From positions 1 through 64,000 of the forward strand of contig NZ_JACIDV010000003.1 in NCBI RefSeq assembly GCF_014196515.1: 64,000 bases of DNA, written 5' to 3'. A program made the translations under genes and the position numbers. The stretch comes from Rhizobium skierniewicense. Its GTDB lineage: Bacteria > Pseudomonadota > Alphaproteobacteria > Rhizobiales > Rhizobiaceae. Each line of letters begins with the position of its first letter. Positions within the stretch are counted from its first letter, which is position 1. Positions 24,012-33,820 of the stretch are shown here, piece after piece. The notes under the pieces are model-generated. The model saw only the letters and a list, made by a program, of their open reading frames with translations, searched no databases and was not told the DNA's origin.

Positions 24012-26660
24012 ATGCCGAATTTGACACGTCACGAAACGAACGATCCGCGCCTCGCTGAGCTGCAATCCTACGGCATACTGGATACGCCGCCCGAAGCTGG
24101 CTTCGACGATATCGTTGGCCTTGCCACGCTGTTGTGTGATGCGCCAGTAGCCCTCGTGAGTTTCGTCGACAGCGACCGGCAATGGTTCAAGGCACGCAAG
24201 GGTTTCGATCCCTGCCAGACGAACCTTGAAAGCTCCGTGTGTCGTCATGTGTTGGGCATGACCCAAATCCTCGAAGTGCCTGATCTGACCAAAGACCCGC
24301 GTACGGCAAACAACCCTTTGGTCGTGGATGCGCCGCACATTCGATTCTACGCAGGCGCACCGCTCATCACATCGAACGGGCATACGCTGGGCACTTTGTG
24401 CGTGCTGGATCACATACCGCGACCTCAGGGCCTGACGGAACCGCAGCGAGGCGGACTTGAAGCGCTTGCGCGTCAGGTCATCATGCAGCTGGAACTGCGC
24501 AAGTTGGCCACGGACCGCACGCGCATGCTTGCCGAGCGGATAGAGAACCAGGCGCAGTATCAGGAAGTCTCTGAAAAGCTAGCCGCGGCCCAGAGAGCTG
24601 GCGGCGTGGGCCTTTTCACGCTCGATATCGCGACCAACATGGTCAAGGGAACGCAGGAATTTTCGCGCACATTCGGCCTTGAACATCTGGATGAGCGCCC
24701 GGCACAGGAGCTGGAAAGCCTTGTGATCCCCATGGATGACATGCTGGTCTCTCACGAGGAGAACCGACGGACAGGTGAAGCTCCGACCGATGTGGAATAT
24801 CGAATTCGAAAAGCCGACACGGGGGAAATCCGCTGGATCGCACGAAAAGGCGATTTTCAATTCGATGATAGTGGTCGCCCGGTCGGGTTCATAGGCGTTA
24901 CGCGTGACATCACCGCGCGCAGGCAAGTCGAAGAGAAGTTGCGTAAAGCGCAGGAAACGCTGGAGCTTGCTCTTGACGTGACGGAGATGGGGACATTCGA
25001 TTACGACCTCGTCGCAGACACTCTGGTGTGGGATGATCGGTGCCGCACATTGTTTGGGTTGCCGCCAGATGCCGACGTCGACTATCAGACTTTTTTGACG
25101 GGCCTGCACCCGGATGACCAGGAGCGGACGCATGAAGCCGTCAAGGCTGCGATAGACCCGCAGGGCGACGGCATTTTCGATGTGGAATATCGTACGATCG
25201 GATTGGTCGATGGTGTGGAGCGATGGGTCGCCGCAAAGGGCAAAACCTTCTTCCACGGTACGAACGCGCTTCGCTTCATCGGTACTGTCAGAGATATTAC
25301 GCGGGCAGGGGAGGCGCAACGCCGCCTGCGCGAGGCGGAAGAGCGTTACCGCTTCGCCAGTCGCGCGACCAACGACGCAATTTGGGACTGGGATTTCGAA
25401 ACCAATTTCGTCCTTTGGAACGAGGCTTTGACCACCGCCTACGGCCATGAACCGGATAGGGTCGAGCCGACGGGTGCATGGTGGATCGATCATATCCACC
25501 CAGATGACCGTCAGAGGATCGATCACTCGATACACGCCGTCATCGACGGGACTGCCACTGAATGGACCGATGGCTATCGCTTCAAGCGGGCTGATGGCAC
25601 CTATGCGCCGGTCTTTGATCGGGGCCACGTTATTCGAGACGAACAGGGTCGCCCACGCCGGATGATTGGCGCGATGCTGGACCTGACCCGGCTACAAAAG
25701 GCAGAAGCGGAACTGCTTGAAAGCCAGAAACAGCTTCATGTCGAGCGCGGTCTTCTCGAGGCCGTCGTCCAGCAGGCGCCTATCGGAATATCCATCATTT
25801 ACGCCGATGGTCACGAGACGTTCAACACCCGGCTTGAACAGATGTTCGGTCAACAGGTAACGACAAAAGGCGGAGTTCTTTCGCTCGGAGTGCTCGTTCC
25901 TGATGCAGCGGAGGCCGAGCGCCTCATCGAACATCAGAACGAGCGGGGCGAAAACCGCAGATACGAAGTGACGACCACGCCTGTTCGAGACCACAGCGGT
26001 GGCATTCTGGCGACGCTGGCTCTGGTCATTGATGTCGAGGATCGCAAGCAGGCAGAAGAACGACGCGCCCTGCTCAACCGCGAGCTTTCTCACCGGCTCA
26101 AAAATTCACTGGCCATCGTCCAGTCCATCGTGAGTCAGACGTTGCGGTCGGCACCCGATGTGAAGTCGGCGCAGAGGACGCTCGCGCCGCGCATCAATGC
26201 ACTGGCAACGGCCCATGAAACATTGTTGACGGGTCATCGCGATGCTGCCCTTGTGGCGGAACTCGTGAGATCTGCCACATCCATCCATGCCGGTAGCGAC
26301 CGTATCAGCGCAAAAGGCCCAGATGTTCTGCTTGGTCCGCAAGCCTCGCTTGCGCTATCCCTTGTCCTTCACGAGCTCTCTACCAATGCCTTGAAATATG
26401 GCGCCCTTTCTGTTGCGGAGGGACGCGTGGACATAAGCTGGAGCGTCGAAGGGGCGTCTCCGGACACCCCGAAAACACTGAGGTTCACGTGGACCGAAGA
26501 GGGTGGTCCGCTCGTGACCGCGCCGCAGCAACGCGGGTTCGGTACCCGGTTGATCGAAATCGGCCTTGGTGCCGGCCAACGGGCGTCGCAGATTGATTAC
26601 CGCCCTGAAGGGCTGCACTACGAGGCGGAAGCGGAATTATCTGCGCTGGAGGCCAAGTGA
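24012..26660 (+). CDS. GAF-PAS multidomain sensor histidine kinase, HWE family
   Basis: An 882-residue cytoplasmic sensor without membrane segments. The order is GAF (about 20-160), PAS (about 190-305), PAS (about 315-435), PAS (about 445-565), a fourth degenerate PAS (about 580-680), and an HWE dimerisation domain with phosphoaccepting H694 in ELSHRLKNSLAIVQS. The catalytic domain follows (LHELSTNALKYGAL, then WTEEGGP and GFGTRLIE). No response regulator is nearby, so it probably feeds a distant one. HWE kinases in alphaproteobacteria often act in light, redox or general-stress signalling. Confidence 0.9.
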   Translation: MPNLTRHETNDPRLAELQSYGILDTPPEAGFDDIVGLATLLCDAPVALVSFVDSDRQWFKARKGFDPCQTNLESSVCRHVLGMTQILEVPDLTKDPRTANNPLVVDAPHIRFYAGAPLITSNGHTLGTLCVLDHIPRPQGLTEPQRGGLEALARQVIMQLELRKLATDRTRMLAERIENQAQYQEVSEKLAAAQRAGGVGLFTLDIATNMVKGTQEFSRTFGLEHLDERPAQELESLVIPMDDMLVSHEENRRTGEAPTDVEYRIRKADTGEIRWIARKGDFQFDDSGRPVGFIGVTRDITARRQVEEKLRKAQETLELALDVTEMGTFDYDLVADTLVWDDRCRTLFGLPPDADVDYQTFLTGLHPDDQERTHEAVKAAIDPQGDGIFDVEYRTIGLVDGVERWVAAKGKTFFHGTNALRFIGTVRDITRAGEAQRRLREAEERYRFASRATNDAIWDWDFETNFVLWNEALTTAYGHEPDRVEPTGAWWIDHIHPDDRQRIDHSIHAVIDGTATEWTDGYRFKRADGTYAPVFDRGHVIRDEQGRPRRMIGAMLDLTRLQKAEAELLESQKQLHVERGLLEAVVQQAPIGISIIYADGHETFNTRLEQMFGQQVTTKGGVLSLGVLVPDAAEAERLIEHQNERGENRRYEVTTTPVRDHSGGILATLALVIDVEDRKQAEERRALLNRELSHRLKNSLAIVQSIVSQTLRSAPDVKSAQRTLAPRINALATAHETLLTGHRDAALVAELVRSATSIHAGSDRISAKGPDVLLGPQASLALSLVLHELSTNALKYGALSVAEGRVDISWSVEGASPDTPKTLRFTWTEEGGPLVTAPQQRGFGTRLIEIGLGAGQRASQIDYRPEGLHYEAEAELSALEAK

Positions 26661-26772
26661 GTCTCAAGATGTCGGTGCGTCCCTGAAGTGCTTGTTTCCT
26701 CAAAGAGCCGCAGCTCGCGACACATGGACGATCAAGTTGGTTTGAGTACCGCAAATGGCAAGGCGCTGTTGT

Positions 26773-26800
26773 TTGACAAAGCAAACGAGCGCCGTATCGT
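26773..26800 (+). promoter_or_regulatory. putative sigma-70-type promoter
   Basis: TTGACA at 26773-26778 and TATCGT at 26795-26800 are 16 bases apart, about 40 bases before the SMP-30 gene, in an otherwise featureless 179-base gap after the kinase gene. Confidence 0.4.
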
Positions 26801-26839
26801 AACTTTGTGGCAACACAAGCAAGATCAGGCTGAAAACAT

Positions 26840-27730
26840 ATGGCAAGCAGGAATAGACCGGTTTTTGTCGCCGAGAGGGTCGCTCGACCGGGCTGTATTA
26901 CGGGTGAAACGCCCGTCTGGGAGCCGGATCGGTCGCGGGTGACGTGGGTCGATGCACCCGGTCTTGCCCTATATCGTATGACCTATCCGAATGGTGTCAT
27001 GCAGCGGTTCGATCTTCCGGTCAAAATCGGCGCTCTCGCCATCCGGGCAGGTGGCGGTTTCATTGCATCTACCGAACGCGGGTTTGCAACGTTGACTTTG
27101 GAAGATGACGCCGTTCAGCTCGATTATGCCGGTGGCCCGAACCTCGAACCCGGCTGGCGCATGAATGATGGGGCCTGCGATCGACAAGGGCGTTTCTGGT
27201 CCGGCTCCATGGCGCCGGATACGTCCGCACCGGGTGCATTCGGCACGCTTTTCAGCATTGGGCAAAGGGCTGAAATTGTTGAAAAAGGCGGGCGTTTTCG
27301 CACTCAAAACGGTCTCGCCTGGAGCCCGGACGGCTCTTCCATGTATGTTTCGGACTCCAACCCGCTCAATCCGCATGTCATGCGGCATGACTTCGATACA
27401 GAGACGGGAGAGATCGGTGCAGGGCACCTGTTTGCCGATCATGCTACGCTCGGAGGACGCCCGGATGGCGCGGCCATGGATATCGATGGCTGCTATTGGA
27501 TTGCCGCGAGCGACAGCGGGCGCATCCTTCGTATGACGCCGGCCGGTGTCATCGATGCGGAAATCCGCGTCGATGTGCCAAACGCCACCAATATGTGCTT
27601 TATCGGTAAGGATCTCAAAACGGCATTTATCACGTCCTTGCGGGCTGGCGGCAGCGGCCCCGGCGGTGATGTCTATGCCGTTGATCTTCCTTTCCAGGGG
27701 TTGGCCGAGCCTCTCTTTCAACCCGAATAG
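26840..27730 (+). CDS. SMP-30/gluconolactonase/LRE-family protein
   Basis: A 296-residue six-bladed beta-propeller, predicted to hydrolyse a sugar lactone using a divalent metal. Recognisable parts are GETPVWEPDRSRVTWVD (entry glutamate), MNDGACDRQGRFWSGSM, QNGLAWSPDGSSMYVSDS (metal asparagine and aspartate) and RPDGAAMDIDGCYWIA. No signal peptide is present. It is convergent with the racemase gene; no sugar dehydrogenase adjoins it, so its lactone substrate is unknown. Confidence 0.87.
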   Translation: MASRNRPVFVAERVARPGCITGETPVWEPDRSRVTWVDAPGLALYRMTYPNGVMQRFDLPVKIGALAIRAGGGFIASTERGFATLTLEDDAVQLDYAGGPNLEPGWRMNDGACDRQGRFWSGSMAPDTSAPGAFGTLFSIGQRAEIVEKGGRFRTQNGLAWSPDGSSMYVSDSNPLNPHVMRHDFDTETGEIGAGHLFADHATLGGRPDGAAMDIDGCYWIAASDSGRILRMTPAGVIDAEIRVDVPNATNMCFIGKDLKTAFITSLRAGGSGPGGDVYAVDLPFQGLAEPLFQPE

Positions 27731-27825
27731 CTTCGCGCCAAAGCCTCAAATCCGATCTGATCGCGGACTTGGCATCTTTTCTCGTGATGGTGGATTGTTG
27801 AACTGGTGGAGAATATCCGCAGCGA

Positions 27826-28572
27826 TCAATTGCCGCCCATGTGCTGTGGCTCAAACATCTCAAGCAGTCCCGTATATCGCTTGGAGACAGGTGACGCGTA
27901 GGCGCCACTTTTTGCGGTGGTGAGGCCAAGCGTTATCAAGGCTTCTGCCTGTTTGACGGCACAGGCGACACCATCGATCACGGGAACGTCGAATTCGTTG
28001 CGTAACTCTGCGGTCAGATCTGCCATGCCAGCGCAACCAAGAACGATCGCCTCGGCTCGATCCTCAGTAAGCGCAGCTCTGATCTCTAGGCGCAGCTTGT
28101 CGCGGGCGTGAGAGCTGGGGTGTTCCAGCGAGAGCACCGGAATATCTGCCGCACGAACATTGCAGCGGCCCGACATTCCGTAACGATGGACGAGGTGTTC
28201 CAGTGGTTGGCGCGACCGCTCCATCGTCGTGACGATGGTGAACCTCTGGGCAATAAACGAGGTTGTGGCAAGGGCTGCCTCGCAGATGCCGACGACTGGA
28301 ATATTGGCCAAAGCGCGGGCGGCATCCAAGCCGGTATCGTCGAAGCACGCTATGATCGCGGCCTGCGCACCTGCCTTCTCGCCCTTTGCTATTTCCATCA
28401 GCAGGCCAGGTACTGCGAAGACTTCGTCGTAATAGCCCTCGATCGATACCGGTCCCATCGAGGATGTGACAGCGCTGATTGTGGTGTCGGTACTCGCCAC
28501 CCTCACAGCCGAATCCGCGATGGTTGCGGTCATGGTGGCCGTCGTGTTTGGATTGACGATGAGAATGCGCAT
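27826..28572 (-). CDS. Asp/Glu/hydantoin racemase-family protein
   Basis: A 248-residue cofactor-independent racemase. Both catalytic cysteines are present (IIACFDDTGLDAAR and VLGCAGMADL), and the N-terminal MRILIVNPNTTATMT is typical of hydantoin/allantoin racemases. The start at 28572 fits the family; an extended reading from 28638 overlaps the upstream permease gene. It lies 10 bases after that gene and ends the spermidine/putrescine-type ABC operon, suggesting that the imported compound is a chiral hydantoin, ureide or similar. Confidence 0.87.
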   Translation of the reverse strand: MRILIVNPNTTATMTATIADSAVRVASTDTTISAVTSSMGPVSIEGYYDEVFAVPGLLMEIAKGEKAGAQAAIIACFDDTGLDAARALANIPVVGICEAALATTSFIAQRFTIVTTMERSRQPLEHLVHRYGMSGRCNVRAADIPVLSLEHPSSHARDKLRLEIRAALTEDRAEAIVLGCAGMADLTAELRNEFDVPVIDGVACAVKQAEALITLGLTTAKSGAYASPVSKRYTGLLEMFEPQHMGGN

Positions 28573-28582
28573 GGATTTCACT

Positions 28583-29401
28583 TTATGACCGCAAACGGCG
28601 ACGGTTGAGGTGGACGATGAGCCCGAGGGTGGCGGCAATAACGAGGAAAGAGAAAACCGTTGTCACTGTGCCCAAGGCGTAAAGCACCGGCGTTGTCACA
28701 TTCGTCGTCATACCGTAGATTTCGAGTGGGAGCGTGTTGAAGGTGCCTGCCGTCATCAATGTGCGGGCAAATTCGTCATAGGACAGTGTAAAGCCGAAGA
28801 GACCGACGCCAATAAGGCTTGGCGCGATCATCGGCAACACGACATGGGCGAAGGTCTGCCATGAACTCGCACCCAGATCGCGGGCAGCTTCCTCGTAGGC
28901 CGGGGAAAAGCGGTTGAAAACGGCAAACATGATGAGGACTCCAAAGGGCAGGGTCCAGGTCAGATGCGCGCCAAAAGCGGATGTGTACCAGGAGGGCTCC
29001 AACCCCAATTGCTGGAAGACGACGCCGATGCCGAGCGAAATGATGATGGACGGCACCACGAGGCTTGCGACCGCCAGATAGAAAAGCGCAGTTGCGCCGA
29101 TGAACCGGCGGCGGAAGGCGAGACCCGCAAGGAGGGACACGCCGACCGTTACCAGCATCACCATGATCCCAAGCGTGGCAGAGCGCTTGAAGGAGCCACC
29201 GAAGTCTCCCACCGCCTGGGTTTCAAAGAGGTTGGCAAACCAGCGCAGCGATACGCCGTTCAACGGGAATGTGAGACCCCCGTTCGGCCCTTGGAACGAA
29301 AGGATGAGGATTGCTGACAACGGGCCGTAAAGAAACAGCACGAAGATGGCAAAGAAGATCGCCAGAATATAAAACTCGCGGCCGCGTTTATCGCTGTGCA
29401 T
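28583..29401 (-). CDS. ABC transporter permease, spermidine/putrescine type (PotC-like)
   Basis: A 272-residue inner-membrane subunit with about six membrane segments and the EAA coupling loop (AYEEAARDLGASSWQTFAHV). It starts 1 base after the previous permease stop. An in-frame start at 29446 would overlap that gene by 44 bases and is not preferred. Together with the 303-residue subunit it forms the hetero-dimeric pore. Confidence 0.9.
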   Translation of the reverse strand: MHSDKRGREFYILAIFFAIFVLFLYGPLSAILILSFQGPNGGLTFPLNGVSLRWFANLFETQAVGDFGGSFKRSATLGIMVMLVTVGVSLLAGLAFRRRFIGATALFYLAVASLVVPSIIISLGIGVVFQQLGLEPSWYTSAFGAHLTWTLPFGVLIMFAVFNRFSPAYEEAARDLGASSWQTFAHVVLPMIAPSLIGVGLFGFTLSYDEFARTLMTAGTFNTLPLEIYGMTTNVTTPVLYALGTVTTVFSFLVIAATLGLIVHLNRRRLRS

Positions 29402-29402
29402 C

Positions 29403-30314
29403 TCAAAGCTCCTTGCGGATATCGACGATGCGCAGAATGCCGGCAACCATCATCAAGACGAGAACGAGCAGCACCACGGCGTTGGCGGCTGCGGCGGGGT
29501 ATTGCAAAAGCGACATCTGGTTCTTCATCATCAGCGCAACCGATGCGCTCTGCCCGCCGGACATGACCTGCACCGTCGAGAAATCAGCCATGACAAGTGT
29601 GACGACGAAGATAGTACCGATCGCCATGCCGGGCTTTGCCAGGGGGAAAATGACATTGGTCAGTGTCTGCCAGCTGGTGGCTCCCGCATCCCGCGCGGCC
29701 TCGACCAGGGATTTGTCGATGCGCATCAGCGTGTTGAAAATCGGCGTGACCATGAAAAGCGTGTAAAGATGAACCATGGCAAGCACCACCGCAAAGTCCG
29801 AGTAGAGAAGCCATTCCACGGGTTGCGACGTGACGCCCGTGCTCATCAGCGTTGAGTTGACCAGCCCGTTGCGACCCAGCACTGGTATCCACGATATCAT
29901 GCGGATGATGTTCGACGTCAGAAACGGCACTGTGCAGACCAGAAAGAGCACCATTTGCATCGCACTGGTGCGGATGTGAAACGCCAGGAAATAGGCCACC
30001 CAAAAGCCGATGACGAGCGTAATGGTCCAGACCAGAAATGCATATTTCAGCGTGTTGAGATAGGTTTTCCACGTCACCCACGAGCCCAGCGTTTCCGCGT
30101 AATTCATCGTCAGAAAATCGGGATACATCTGGGCGAAGTCGTAATCCCAGAAGCTGACGACGGTGATCATGAGGATCGGCAGGAGCAGAAAGGCACCGAG
30201 AATGACAGCAAGAGGTGTGGCCTGCAGATAAGACACGAGCACCGGCGACAGGCGAAAGTTTCTGGCGTTGGTTTCGCCGATCTTTTCGGTTTCAGGGGAC
30301 GTTACAGTCGCCAT
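29403..30314 (-). CDS. ABC transporter permease, spermidine/putrescine type (PotB-like)
   Basis: A 303-residue inner-membrane subunit. A short cytoplasmic start is followed by about six membrane segments and the EAA loop (LVEAARDAGATSWQTLTNVI). A GAGGAAAAGATC stretch precedes the ATG. It sits 88 bases after the binding-protein gene within the same operon. Confidence 0.9.
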   Translation of the reverse strand: MATVTSPETEKIGETNARNFRLSPVLVSYLQATPLAVILGAFLLLPILMITVVSFWDYDFAQMYPDFLTMNYAETLGSWVTWKTYLNTLKYAFLVWTITLVIGFWVAYFLAFHIRTSAMQMVLFLVCTVPFLTSNIIRMISWIPVLGRNGLVNSTLMSTGVTSQPVEWLLYSDFAVVLAMVHLYTLFMVTPIFNTLMRIDKSLVEAARDAGATSWQTLTNVIFPLAKPGMAIGTIFVVTLVMADFSTVQVMSGGQSASVALMMKNQMSLLQYPAAAANAVVLLVLVLMMVAGILRIVDIRKEL

Positions 30315-30402
30315 GATCTTTTCCTCTTAGCGCGCGATGCGTCGATGTCTGGAGAGGAGGGGCCGGTCGTCCGCGACAGGCTCCTCCCATGCTTTCAGTG
30401 GA

Positions 30403-31689
30403 TTACGCCGCGATGAACTCGTTCCAGCGACGGACCATATAGCGGTCTTCCTCCATCACCGAGTTCCAGCAAGCAACATGACCCATCCGCTCTTCGAATG
30501 AACCGCCATCGCGCACTGCACCGGCCTTTTCCATGACCTTGCCATCGGGAGCGACGATATCGCCCTGTGCTGGCTTGCCTTCGATCCAGTATCCCCACTC
30601 GTCAGCTGACATGTGTTCCTTGGCCGTCTCCATGGCTGCCGAATAGTAGCCCTGACGGTTCAGATAGGCGCCGACCCAACCGGATGTGTACCAGTTGATG
30701 TATTCATAGGCGGCATCCAGCTTCGCGCCGGTGAGATGCTTGGCCAGACCAAGCCCGCCGCCCCATGAGCGATAGCCTTCCTTCAGAGGCTGGTATTTGC
30801 AGGCAATGCCTTTCGAGCGGACGGCAGCAACAGCCGGTGACCACATGGACTGGATAACCACCTCGCCCGATGCCATCAGATTGACGCTCTCATCGAACGA
30901 CTTCCAGAACGCGCGGAACTGGCCTGCCTGTTTCGCTTCGATCAGGAATTCGATTGTCTTGTCGATCTCTTCCTTGGTCATGTTGCCCTTGTCGGCATAT
31001 TTGATCTTGCCCATGGCTTCCATGATCATTGCCGCATCCATGATGCCGATGGACGGAATGTTCAAAATAGAGGTTTTTCCCTTAAACTTGGGATCCATGA
31101 TATCAGCCCATGTCGATATCTCACGGCCCACCAGGTCAGGCCGGATGCCGAGCGTATCGGCATTGTAGATCGTCGGCATCATCGTGAACCATTCCGTTTC
31201 GCTCTTTGCGAACGTTTTGGTGCCGGGCTTTTCGACGAAGCCCACAGTGTGCGGTGCCGTGCCCTGGGCAATCACGCTATCCGGCTTCAGCTTGCCGTTT
31301 TTAAACAGCGGCACAACCTTGTCGTAATATTTGAGTTTCTTGACATCCATCGGCTGGATGACGCCTGCCGGGTAGACCTTCTTGAGAATCCAGTATTCGA
31401 TATCGGCAATATCGTAGGAATTGGGCTGGGTTACTGCACGTTGGGCCGCCGCGTCGGAATCTGTCGCCGTCATCTCCAGCGTGATACCGAGGTCTGCCTT
31501 GCACTTTTCGGCAATGGCGTTGAGGTTGGATACACCGGTTCCGAACTGGCGGAGCGTGATGGGGTTTTGTGCCCAGATCGTCGGGAAGCCGGTGATGGCG
31601 CCGGAGCCCGCGGCAAGGCCCGCGGCGGCGGATGCCGTCTTCAAGAGCGTGCGTCTTGAAATGCTCGTTGTTTTCTTGGTTTCAGTCAT
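30403..31689 (-). CDS. ABC transporter substrate-binding protein, PotD-like, Tat-exported
   Basis: A 428-residue periplasmic protein. The N-terminus has a twin-arginine signal (SISRRTLLKTASAAAGLAAG) ending near WAQ, so it is exported folded. The body is PotD-like extracellular solute-binding (family 1 type): YDIADIEYWILKKVYP, YNADTLGIRPDL, a C-terminal RRWNEFIAA. The ATG at 31689 has GGAGAAC ahead of it. The ligand is probably not a simple polyamine, given the racemase. Confidence 0.88.
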   Translation of the reverse strand: MTETKKTTSISRRTLLKTASAAAGLAAGSGAITGFPTIWAQNPITLRQFGTGVSNLNAIAEKCKADLGITLEMTATDSDAAAQRAVTQPNSYDIADIEYWILKKVYPAGVIQPMDVKKLKYYDKVVPLFKNGKLKPDSVIAQGTAPHTVGFVEKPGTKTFAKSETEWFTMMPTIYNADTLGIRPDLVGREISTWADIMDPKFKGKTSILNIPSIGIMDAAMIMEAMGKIKYADKGNMTKEEIDKTIEFLIEAKQAGQFRAFWKSFDESVNLMASGEVVIQSMWSPAVAAVRSKGIACKYQPLKEGYRSWGGGLGLAKHLTGAKLDAAYEYINWYTSGWVGAYLNRQGYYSAAMETAKEHMSADEWGYWIEGKPAQGDIVAPDGKVMEKAGAVRDGGSFEERMGHVACWNSVMEEDRYMVRRWNEFIAA

Positions 31690-31724
31690 TGCCTGTTCTC
31701 CTCTGTTTGGTTTTATGGTGGGCA

Positions 31725-32813
31725 TCAGTTTTTCAGGCGCCCGAGAACGATTGCGTCCTCGCGTGCCCAGCAAAGCGGTATCGCTTCACCAACCTTGACG
31801 GGATTGGCGAAGAATTCGGTGTCCGTCAGAATGGCGGTAAAATCATCGATACCGGCGCCCGTGACAGACAGTTTGACGGACGAGCCCCGATATTCGATGT
31901 TGGTAATGGACCCGGTAAAGCCGAGTCCTTTTTCTGGAGGAGGGCCGATCCGGACATGATCGGTGCGCACGGCGATATCGGCTGTATCGGTCAACTCTCC
32001 CCGGTCGCCACTGGCTAGAAACTCTCCACCCGCAGGCACGGAAATCATCAAGGCATCTCCGACGATCTCGGTTATGCGCCCTGAGATGACATTGTGGTCG
32101 CCCATGAAGCGGGCAACAAAAGCAGTGGCAGGCTTTTCGAAGATGACGCGGGGATGTGCGGCCTGTTCGATGCGTCCGTCGTTCATGATGACCATGACAT
32201 CGGCAAGTGCCATGGCCTCTTCCTGGCTATGGGTCACGTGCACGAAGGTGATGCCGAGCGATGTCTGGAGTTTTTTCAGTTCCGCACGCATCCGGATCTT
32301 CAAGAACGGGTCGAGCGCCGAGAGTGGTTCGTCGAGCAGCAGCGCTTCGGGATCTGTGATGAGAGCACGCGCCAGCGCGACACGCTGTTGTTGCCCGCCG
32401 GACAGTTGGGCGGGGCGACGCGTTGCGTAGGCTTCGAGTTGCATCAATTGCAACATCTCCATCGCCTTTGCGCGACGTTCGTCCTTGGCCACACCTTTCA
32501 TTTTGAGGCTGAAGGCGACGTTGTCGATGAGATCGAGATGCGGAAACAGAGCGTAGGACTGGAACATCATGGCCGTGCCGCGTTTGGCGGGCGGCAGGTC
32601 GGTCACCACCGTATTACCAAGCCTAACATCGCCGGATGTAATGCTTTCGTGGCCAGCGATCATGCGAAGCGTGGATGTCTTGCCGCAGCCGGACGGGCCG
32701 AGCAGGCAGCAATAGGTGCCCGCCGGTATCTTCAGGCTTATAGGATGAACGGCGGTGGTCGTACCGTAGATCTTCGAGACGGATATGATATCGATTTCAG
32801 CAGCTTTGGTCAT
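31725..32813 (-). CDS. ABC transporter ATP-binding protein, PotA-like
   Basis: A 362-residue ATPase: Walker A GPSGCGKTS, MMFQSYALFPHLD, signature LSGGQQQR, Walker B LLLDEPLSALDP, switch VTHSQEEAM, then a C-terminal TOBE domain from about 275 on (DHVRIGPPPEKGLGF). It is the first gene of the five-gene operon, unusual in placing the ATPase ahead of the binding protein. It is divergent from the GntR regulator gene. Confidence 0.92.
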   Translation of the reverse strand: MTKAAEIDIISVSKIYGTTTAVHPISLKIPAGTYCCLLGPSGCGKTSTLRMIAGHESITSGDVRLGNTVVTDLPPAKRGTAMMFQSYALFPHLDLIDNVAFSLKMKGVAKDERRAKAMEMLQLMQLEAYATRRPAQLSGGQQQRVALARALITDPEALLLDEPLSALDPFLKIRMRAELKKLQTSLGITFVHVTHSQEEAMALADVMVIMNDGRIEQAAHPRVIFEKPATAFVARFMGDHNVISGRITEIVGDALMISVPAGGEFLASGDRGELTDTADIAVRTDHVRIGPPPEKGLGFTGSITNIEYRGSSVKLSVTGAGIDDFTAILTDTEFFANPVKVGEAIPLCWAREDAIVLGRLKN

Positions 32814-32937
32814 CCGGCGCTCCCTTGCGTCATGCAGTGGGAAGCATCAATCGTGCCAGTTTCGCTAAACCATTAAAAATACTTGATTAGTTTTGGTGGT
32901 GTCACATACGGTGTCGACGTCCGATTAAAAATGAAGC

Positions 32938-32973
32938 GATCGTTTTCGATCCATTGCGCAAATCGTATGCAAT
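32938..32973. promoter_or_regulatory. candidate operator elements before the PotA-like gene and GntR gene
   Basis: GATCG-TTTT-CGATC (32938-32951) is a perfect small inverted repeat, and ATTGC ... GCAAT (32953-32957 and 32969-32973) is another. Both lie in the 239-base divergent gap. The second shares ATGCAAT with the palindrome beside the other FadR-type regulator at 12.2 kb. Assignment to the regulator is tentative. Confidence 0.3.
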
Positions 32974-33052
32974 CCTGTAGTGAGATAAAAAACAATCTGC
33001 TTGGCATAGGGTGGCTTATCGCGGTAGAAAGACGAGGTGTTTGGACCAAGCG

Positions 33053-33766
33053 ATGGCTATCAGCGAAAAACTCTTTATCTCAGATACGTCCCAGGAGGAC
33101 CGGGCGCAGGCTATCCGCGAGTCCTTGCGCAATGCCATCATCGACCGACGGCTGACGCCGGGCACGAAGCTTTCTGAAAACGAAGTCGGTGCGCTGTTTG
33201 ATGTCAGCCGCACGGTTGCGCGTGCAGCCTTGCAGATGTTGACCTTCGAAGGACTGGTCAAGACCGAGCGAAACCGGGGCGCCTTCGTGTCAAACCCCTC
33301 ACCAGACGAAGCCCGGCAAATTTTTGCATCGCGTCGGCTGATTGAACCCGGGATCGTTGCCTGCGCTATCGAGCGGATCACGTCTACGGATATCGCGAAT
33401 TTCCGCCGCCAGCTGGATGAGGAGGCGCGCTACATGAACGAGCGAGGCCCCACCGCTCGGCGCGGCGAAATAAAGGCCTCAGGTGACTTTCACCTCATGC
33501 TGGCGACCGTAGCGGGCAACGTCATTCTCCAGAAGTTTATGGACGAGCTCGTGGCGCGCTCCTCGCTGGTCATTGCCCTATACGGTCGCTCGGGTATATC
33601 GAGCTGCGGGCACTCGGAACATTCGGCCATGCTGGACGCTTTGGAAAAAGGTGATGGAAACAGTGCCAGCGCCCTGATGATCCGTCATATCGATCACATC
33701 GAAGCGGATCTCGATCTGAACCCCCGGCAGGGCCTTGGGCTTAAAGATGCTCTTGCGTCCCCATAA
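33053..33766 (+). CDS. GntR-family regulator, FadR subfamily
   Basis: A 237-residue regulator with an N-terminal winged helix (LSENEVGALFDVSRTVARAA, then LQMLTFEGLVKTERNRGAFV) and an FCD domain (ARQIFASRRLIEPGIV, DFHLMLATVAGN, HSEHSAMLDAL). An in-frame GTG at 33011 would add 14 residues. It is divergent from the ABC/racemase operon and followed by an SDR gene 54 bases on, so it probably controls uptake and metabolism of the same compound. Confidence 0.88.
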   Translation: MAISEKLFISDTSQEDRAQAIRESLRNAIIDRRLTPGTKLSENEVGALFDVSRTVARAALQMLTFEGLVKTERNRGAFVSNPSPDEARQIFASRRLIEPGIVACAIERITSTDIANFRRQLDEEARYMNERGPTARRGEIKASGDFHLMLATVAGNVILQKFMDELVARSSLVIALYGRSGISSCGHSEHSAMLDALEKGDGNSASALMIRHIDHIEADLDLNPRQGLGLKDALASP

Positions 33767-33820
33767 GCTGATCGTTCAAGATGCTCAGCGAGTTTGCGAC
33801 GAACTGGGAGGGTTGATTGC

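Noticed and set aside
24579-25628. Minus-strand frame of 349 codons opposite the sensor kinase
   Set aside because: It is antisense to clearly coding PAS domains and has no recognisable protein features.
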